In this document: piece after piece, positions 59,465-64,000 of the stretch
Layout of the letters: each line of letters begins with the position of its first letter
Numbering within the stretch: the stretch's first letter is position 1
NCBI RefSeq assembly: GCF_013032005.1
Contig: NZ_WQBE01000011.1
Location: 81,308-145,307 of the forward strand
Source of the DNA: Ruegeria atlantica
GTDB lineage: Bacteria; Pseudomonadota; Alphaproteobacteria; Rhodobacterales; Rhodobacteraceae
DNA length: 64,000 bases
Direction of reading: 5' to 3'
Program-made: the position numbers and the translations under genes
Notes under the pieces: generated by a model
The model's database searches: none
Seen by the model: the letters and a program-made list of their open reading frames with translations, nothing else
Told to the model about the DNA's origin: nothing

Positions 59465-60534
59465 GACGTGACCCCTGACGTGCTGGCCCGAACGATCCGG
59501 TAGCGGGCAAAGAACCCACCAACCAACACGCAAAGCAACGAAACCGACACCACCAGATCGGCCAGAAAAGACGACACGCCCATTGCACGGCTCATACTGT
59601 CAGCCCCTACGAACACGGATGCGATGAACAACGCGGCGATCACTACGCCCACAGGTGACAGCCCCGCCAGCATGGCGACCACGATGCCGGTATAGCCAAA
59701 GCCCGGCGACAGGTCCGAGGTCAGATACCCCTTGAGCCCGGCGACCTCGCTGACCCCGGCCAGCCCCGCAAGGCCGCCAGACAAGATGGCCACGCCAAAC
59801 AGCGAGCGGTTTACATTGATCCCGGCATGGCGCGCGGCAGCAGCGTTTTCCCCCACCGCCCGCAAACGGAATCCCCAAACCGATCGGGCCAGCATGAATT
59901 GCGCCAATCCGGCCAGTAGCAGAGCCACAATCAACCCTGAATGCACCCGCATCCGCTCGATCAAAGGCGGCAACATACCCTGATCCAGGATAGGGGCGGA
60001 TTGCGGCCATCCCAGGCTCATTGGGTCCTGTAGGACCCCTTCCAGCATCATCTGCACAAAGATCAGAATGATGAAATTCAACAGCAACGTAGTCACCACC
60101 TCATCCGCGCCAAAACGGATTTTCAGATAGGTCGGGGCAACCATCCCTGCCGCACCCGCTGCAGCACCCAGCACGACGATCAGCGGTAATAACAAGATAC
60201 CATGGACATCCAGCACCCCCGACCCAACCGCCACAGCCGCCATCGCACCCAGATACAGCTGCCCTTCGGCCCCGATATTCCACAGCTTGGCGCGGAACGC
60301 CAAAGCGGCGGCCAGACCGGTAAAGATCAGTGGCGTGGCGCGCGTCAGCACCTCGGAAAATGCGAAAACAGAACCAAATACGCCGCGAAACATCTCTTGA
60401 TACGCCTGAATAGGGTTCGCCCCCGCGGCCAGCAATGGAATGGCGGCAAACCCCAGTGCAATTATGGCGGACAGGATTGGAACACCCAGGGTAAAGGCTC
60501 GCGACTGAGTCTGGCGCGGTTCTATGCGGATCAT
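59461..60534 (-). CDS. Nucleoside-type ABC permease (first)
   Basis: A 357-residue membrane protein with about nine to ten helices, typical of the first permease of BMP importers: VLTRATPLIFTGLAAALAFR, KLWNIGAEGQLYLGAMAAVA and RFGADEVVTTLLLNFIIL. GYTGIVVAMLAGLSPVGVVI lies near the C-terminus. It overlaps both neighbours by four bases (ATPase upstream, second permease downstream). Confidence 0.9.
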   Translation of the reverse strand: MIRIEPRQTQSRAFTLGVPILSAIIALGFAAIPLLAAGANPIQAYQEMFRGVFGSVFAFSEVLTRATPLIFTGLAAALAFRAKLWNIGAEGQLYLGAMAAVAVGSGVLDVHGILLLPLIVVLGAAAGAAGMVAPTYLKIRFGADEVVTTLLLNFIILIFVQMMLEGVLQDPMSLGWPQSAPILDQGMLPPLIERMRVHSGLIVALLLAGLAQFMLARSVWGFRLRAVGENAAAARHAGINVNRSLFGVAILSGGLAGLAGVSEVAGLKGYLTSDLSPGFGYTGIVVAMLAGLSPVGVVIAALFIASVFVGADSMSRAMGVSSFLADLVVSVSLLCVLVGGFFARYRIVRASTSGVTS

Positions 60535-62042
60535 GCCGGTTCTCCTGCCATCATCAGCCCGATCTGTTCGCGGTCACGGCCGGGGGCCTCGTGCAATTCA
60601 CCATCGCGGATCACCACGATGCGGTCGGCTAAACCCAGAATTTCATCAAGATCTTCTGAGATCAGAACCACTCCGGCCCCGCGCGCGCGCGCCTCAAGCA
60701 GGCGGCGTCCGACCTCGGCAGCAGCCCCCATGTCCAGACCACGCGTCGGTTGATTGGCCAGGATCAAACGCGGTGCCCGATCAAATACCCGCGCCAGAAT
60801 AAGCTTTTGTATATTGCCACCCGACAGCAACCGCGCCGGTGCTTCGACACCCGGCCCACGCACGTCATAAGCCTTTGCAAGGCGCGCGGCGTTCTCTTCG
60901 ATCGCCTCACGTCGCAGCAGGCCGCGCGATTGCACGTCGCTGTCACCCAATCGCTCGATCACCATGTTTTCAGCCACGCTCATCGCGCCAACGATGCCTT
61001 CGTGGTGGCGATCTTCGGGGATACGACCCACGCCCGCCCGTATCATCGCCGCGGGGTTGAGCGTGCCGATTTCAACTCCATCCACCTTTATTAGACCCTG
61101 TTCTGGCTGAACGAGACCAGAGATCACATTGGCCAACCCGCTTTGTCCGTTGCCCGAAACCCCAGCGATCCCGAGGATTTCATGCGCATGTACAGTTAGA
61201 TCTACAGAACTGAGCGTATCGCGCTTGGACCGGCCAGGGACTGACACGCCGGACAGGCTGAGTACCGGAACGCCCGGCGCCATGGTGCCCCCGGCAAGTT
61301 CCGGCGTATCCGCCCCGACCATCATTCGGGCGATAGATTTCTCATCCGCTTCGGATGTAGCCATCTCACCAACTTTGCGCCCGTGGCGCAGCACCGCGAT
61401 CCGATCAGAAAAGGCCAGAACCTCGCGCAGCTTGTGGCTGATGAAAATGACCGACAGCCCCTCATCCGTCATCATACGGATGTTTTCGAACAATGTGTCG
61501 GCCTCTTGCGGGGTCAGCACGGCGGTGGGTTCGTCCAGTACCAAAATTCGCGCCTGCCGATACAGGGCTTTCAGGATTTCCACCCGCTGCCGTTCACCCA
61601 CCGACAATCGTCCTACGGGCGTATCCAGCGGCGCGGTCAGGCCACTTCGATCTATAATGGCCTGAATCTTTTCTCGGGCCTCCTGCCGGCTGCGGCGCAG
61701 TGCAAGCAGGGGTTCTGAGCCCAATGTGATATTATCTAGGGCCGAGATATTCTCGGCCAGCGTGAAATGCTGATGCACCATGCCCACGCCTGCGGCCAGC
61801 GCCACCTGCGGATGACCCAATGGCAAGGGCTGCAGAACACCCGCCTCGTCAGCGACGTCGATAGACCCTGAATCGGGCAAATAATGCCCGAACAGCATAT
61901 TCATCAACGTGGTCTTGCCTGCGCCGTTTTCGCCGAGCAACGCCAGAACTTCGCCCTTGTTCAGGATCAGGCTAACATTGTCATTGGCGATTACCGGGCC
62001 GAAATGTTTGCTCAACCCGTTGAGCTTGAGAACTGTAGTCAT
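60531..62042 (-). CDS. Nucleoside-type ABC ATP-binding protein (two NBDs)
   Basis: A 503-residue tandem ATPase. First domain: Walker A LGENGAGKTTLMNMLFG, signature RLSVGERQRVEILKALYRQA. Second domain: degenerate Walker A AGVSGNGQSGLANVISG, signature LLSGGNIQKLILARVF. The degenerate second Walker A is usual in the RbsA/YufO type. It pairs with the two permeases below and the BMP protein above. Start at 62042 (MTTVLKLNG); no good ribosome site. Confidence 0.92.
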   Translation of the reverse strand: MTTVLKLNGLSKHFGPVIANDNVSLILNKGEVLALLGENGAGKTTLMNMLFGHYLPDSGSIDVADEAGVLQPLPLGHPQVALAAGVGMVHQHFTLAENISALDNITLGSEPLLALRRSRQEAREKIQAIIDRSGLTAPLDTPVGRLSVGERQRVEILKALYRQARILVLDEPTAVLTPQEADTLFENIRMMTDEGLSVIFISHKLREVLAFSDRIAVLRHGRKVGEMATSEADEKSIARMMVGADTPELAGGTMAPGVPVLSLSGVSVPGRSKRDTLSSVDLTVHAHEILGIAGVSGNGQSGLANVISGLVQPEQGLIKVDGVEIGTLNPAAMIRAGVGRIPEDRHHEGIVGAMSVAENMVIERLGDSDVQSRGLLRREAIEENAARLAKAYDVRGPGVEAPARLLSGGNIQKLILARVFDRAPRLILANQPTRGLDMGAAAEVGRRLLEARARGAGVVLISEDLDEILGLADRIVVIRDGELHEAPGRDREQIGLMMAGEPA

Positions 62043-62050
62043 GGGGAAAG

Positions 62051-62074
62051 CGGGCCGGCGCAAAGTCCGGCCCG
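62051..62074 (-). terminator. Intra-operon hairpin between the BMP gene and the ABC ATPase gene
   Basis: CGGGCCGG (62051-62058) pairs with CCGGCCCG (62067-62074), eight-base loop, with a weak CTTT tail on the minus strand. Such stems often reduce transcription from the binding-protein gene into transporter genes; here it lies in the gap between them. Confidence 0.55.
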
Positions 62075-62081
62075 ATTGCAA

Positions 62082-63071
62082 TCAGTTGTCCGAGACCGGG
62101 CGGTCATCGTTGACATTCACCCGGAACAGACCGTCCAGAATCTCGGCCTGACGGGCATTCACCGCCTCAAGAACCTCGGCCGGAACCAGCTCTTCATCCA
62201 GAACCATTGACCCGCCGCCATAACCCATAAAGCTGTACTGGCCGTAATCCGCAGCCTCGAATGAGCCGCCCGCAACATTGGCGATAGCCTTGTCGATGGT
62301 CGGCTCCATATGCCACAGGGCTGAGGCCATGATCGTGCCGGGGTAGTCACCCGACGTGTCGATGACGTTGCCTACGGCCTTTACACCACGCTCAACCGCC
62401 GCATCCGAGACACCAAAGCGTTCCGCGTACATGATATCCGCCCCCGCATCCATCATCGCGATGGCGCTTTCCTTGGCCTTGGGCGGATCATACCAGCTGT
62501 CGATGAAGGTCACGAGGAAGGTGACATCCGGGTTCACTTCGCGCGCACCATCCATGAAAGCGTTCATCAGGCGGTTCACCTCGGGGATGGCATATCCACC
62601 GACCATGCCGATCACGTTCGATTCCGTGGCAGCCCCTGCCACCATCCCGGTCAGGTAGGACGGTTCGTGAATCCAGTTGTCGAAGACCGAAAAATTGGGC
62701 GCTACTGGCCCAAAAGATGACCCCATCAAAAAGGCGGTATCAGGATAGTCCTTAGCCACCTTGCGCGCCGCACGCTCCAGGCCAAACACCTCGCCCACAA
62801 CCAGCTGTGCGCCTTGCTCGGCATATTCGCGCATCACACGTTCATAATCTGTGTTCGCCACATTTTCCGAGAACACGTATTCGATGTCACCACGCTCGGC
62901 TGCGGTGTTTAGGGCCTTGTGTATGCGGCTGATCCATTGCTGTTCCACCGGCAAGGTATAAATCGCCGCGACCTTGACGGTTTCCGCTGCCGCCAGACCG
63001 GCGGAGAATAGGGTTGAGGCAGCCGCCACAGCGGCCAGCAGTACTCTTCTTGAAAATATTGTTTTTGTCAT
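62082..63071 (-). CDS. BMP-family nucleoside-type substrate-binding protein
   Basis: A 329-residue periplasmic protein with a signal peptide of about 28 residues (MTKTIFSRRVLLAAVAAAST, ending AGLAAAE). Basic membrane protein family motifs: VKVAAIYTLPVEQQWISRIH, YPDTAFLMGSSFGPVAPNFS, PSYLTGMVAGAATESNVIGM and GGYAIPEVNRLMNAFMDGAR. No lipobox. AGGAGA precedes the ATG. It is the first gene of the ABC operon. The linked CodA-like deaminase suggests a purine or pyrimidine base or nucleoside as ligand. Confidence 0.92.
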   Translation of the reverse strand: MTKTIFSRRVLLAAVAAASTLFSAGLAAAETVKVAAIYTLPVEQQWISRIHKALNTAAERGDIEYVFSENVANTDYERVMREYAEQGAQLVVGEVFGLERAARKVAKDYPDTAFLMGSSFGPVAPNFSVFDNWIHEPSYLTGMVAGAATESNVIGMVGGYAIPEVNRLMNAFMDGAREVNPDVTFLVTFIDSWYDPPKAKESAIAMMDAGADIMYAERFGVSDAAVERGVKAVGNVIDTSGDYPGTIMASALWHMEPTIDKAIANVAGGSFEAADYGQYSFMGYGGGSMVLDEELVPAEVLEAVNARQAEILDGLFRVNVNDDRPVSDN

Positions 63072-63421
63072 AACACTCTCCTGTCTGGCAGGATGGCAGC
63101 ATTTTTTTACTGTTCAGTCAATTTTTTCATCCATATCCCATGGGAACATGACTGTATCTCAGACAGTTTCGGCAGTGTTTCTAAGGTTGGGGTTTGGTCA
63201 AGCGCTTAGGCCCAAAGCTCATGTTTTGGTGCCATAGGGCAAAGCGGCACGACACACGTTTTACGTGTGTCTGGCGTAAAAGTTTGTAAGCAGGTGTCTA
63301 AAGGATAATTCCGGTGTCACGACACATTACACCAATCTAAAAACTAAAGACTGCCGCAGTGGTTTTCCCGGTGACAGCGCGCCGTATTGGCGCACTACTA
63401 TTCGTTTGTTTGAACAGCGGA
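63072..63421. other. Intergenic region upstream of the nucleoside importer
   Basis: About 350 bases without a gene. It holds the operator candidate at 63106-63121, a 9-base perfect hairpin at 63251-63271 (GACACACGT/ACGTGTGTC, loop TTT) and GCGCC/GGCGC at 63379-63393. On the minus strand TTGACC near 63199 could be a -35 for the importer, but no -10 is convincing. Confidence 0.5.
63106..63121. promoter_or_regulatory. Near-palindromic operator candidate upstream of the importer
   Basis: TTTACTGTTCAGTCAA (16 bases) has mirror symmetry apart from one position pair. The minus-strand reading TTGACTG...CAGT resembles TetR-type halves such as the RutR site TTGACCA-N2-TGGTCAA, but it is not identical. 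It lies 34 bases from the BMP start. Confidence 0.35.
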
Positions 63422-63700
63422 TCAGTTGGTGCCCACTGTGCTTGTGGTGCTGTTTGACGACCCGCCGCCACCGCCGCCCGAAGCAGCCACACCTACTGCG
63501 GCCGCAGCCACGCCAAGTGCGGGCGCGACAAGAGGTACAAAACCAGTCACACCTTCAGCCGCAGCTGCAGCCGCCGCATCGTCCAATGGGGCTACACGAG
63601 TAGGATCGACAGGCTCCGGGGTCGTCCCGTCGGTCGCGTCCTGCCCAAAGGCGCTTGTGGTTGAAAGGGTCAGAACCAACACGGTCGCTCTGATCATCAA
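63422..63700 (-). CDS. YjbE-like small secreted protein
   Basis: A 92-residue protein with a signal peptide (MMIRATVLVLTLSTTSAFGQ), an Asp/Pro/Thr-rich stretch, an Ala-rich helix (DDAAAAAAAEGVTGFVPLV), and a Gly-rich, Ser/Thr-rich tail (ASGGGGGGSSNSTTSTVG). The same order, ending in a GGG-Ser/Thr tail, is found in E. coli YjbE, linked to exopolysaccharide production. The similarity is one of composition and layout. TTAGGAGA precedes the start. Confidence 0.55.
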   Translation of the reverse strand: MMIRATVLVLTLSTTSAFGQDATDGTTPEPVDPTRVAPLDDAAAAAAAEGVTGFVPLVAPALGVAAAAVGVAASGGGGGGSSNSTTSTVGTN

Positions 63701-64000
63701 GAATCTCCTAAAACAAGTCTTGGCCGGACGCTATCACACCCGTTCGGAGGTGAGAATGTCATTGCTGAAAAAATTTCTATAAACGTTCAGATAAAATTTG
63801 CTTTTTCAGAGGCTTGCCACAGATCCGCGCCCGCAGACCCCCTAGGCGCATTTCCTTAAATTCAAGGGCGGCCTGCAACGCTAGCTGGCCCGGCCACACT
63901 GCCGTTAACTCTTCAATTGCAGAATTGCCACATGGTGTTTTGTGTATATTTTTTTGGCGGATTGTTTCGGGACGTTTGTTTTGAAAGTTGTTAGTGAGGC
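63701..64000. other. Right-end intergenic stretch
   Basis: No gene is supported in the last 300 bases. It should hold the promoter of the YjbE-like gene on the minus strand. CAATT-GCAG-AATTG (63914-63927) is a perfect short inverted repeat. The last 60 bases are T-rich on the plus strand (TATATTTTTTTGG). Confidence 0.4.

Overview
The window is a gene-dense chromosomal segment of an alphaproteobacterium, most likely Rhodobacterales, Roseobacter group (Ruegeria/Phaeobacter-like). The evidence is the flagellar block, a glcDEF glycolate oxidase, a GT14 glycosyltransferase with the roseobacter-type C-terminal extension, DUF1523 and CBU_0592-type small membrane proteins, a high-GC codon style, a CtrA-like site and an alphaproteobacterial ROSE/RpoH heat-shock control region. 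No rRNA, tRNA, CRISPR array, insertion sequence or prophage was recognised.

Layout. 1-5.4 kb: end of a flagellar cluster (motB C-terminus, flgE, flgK, flgL, flgI, with overlapping genes). 5.5-13.0 kb, minus strand: a compact eight-gene operon of unknown function built on an AAA+ ATPase, with a long coiled-coil protein, four membrane proteins and two large unclassified proteins. 13.3-17.7 kb: gabD, a small secreted protein, an Hsp20 gene with a recognisable ROSE thermometer and sigma-32 promoter, and two tandem secreted trypsin-like proteins. 17.8-21.7 kb: glcDEF with a 7+7 inverted-repeat operator. 21.8-25.7 kb: DUF599, flavodoxin-like, rlmH, rsfS and an MscS channel. 26-33.5 kb: leuC, a DUF308/HdeD-like gene and leuD, a few accessory genes, then leuB. 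33.6-45.9 kb: class A PBP, glnK-amtB, aromatic aminotransferase, sseA, an XRE-cupin regulator divergent from ilvD with a striking double operator, NUDIX, a structured intergenic repeat, then a sulfotransferase and a GT14 protein. 46-48.6 kb: a two-gene lysine-catabolism-type unit (saccharopine/lysine-6-dehydrogenase family plus semialdehyde dehydrogenase). 57.2-63.1 kb: a nucleoside-type BMP ABC importer with a CodA-like deaminase. 63.4-63.7 kb: a YjbE-like small secreted protein.

The most unusual locus is 49.0-57.0 kb. One 1196-residue protein joins, in order, a cyclic-nucleotide-binding-like fold, an apparently active phytochelatin-synthase (papain-like) domain, a second PCS-like domain lacking catalytic residues, a glutaredoxin-like fold without CxxC, a PPC-decarboxylase/EpiD-type flavoprotein domain, ankyrin repeats and a gamma-glutamylamine cyclotransferase-like domain. 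The three enzymatic domains read as consecutive steps: glutathione to gamma-Glu-Cys plus Gly, decarboxylation of the C-terminal Cys to a gamma-glutamyl (en)thiol amine, then release of that amine with 5-oxoproline. Converging on it is a transcription unit of a SAM-cyclase-ATPase-TPR protein followed by a protein with the topology of a pentameric ligand-gated ion channel. The pathway is an inference from domain order and motifs.

Second in interest is the eight-gene AAA+ operon, in which one membrane gene looks AT-richer than its neighbours. All functional calls rest on reading motifs by eye; no database search was run.
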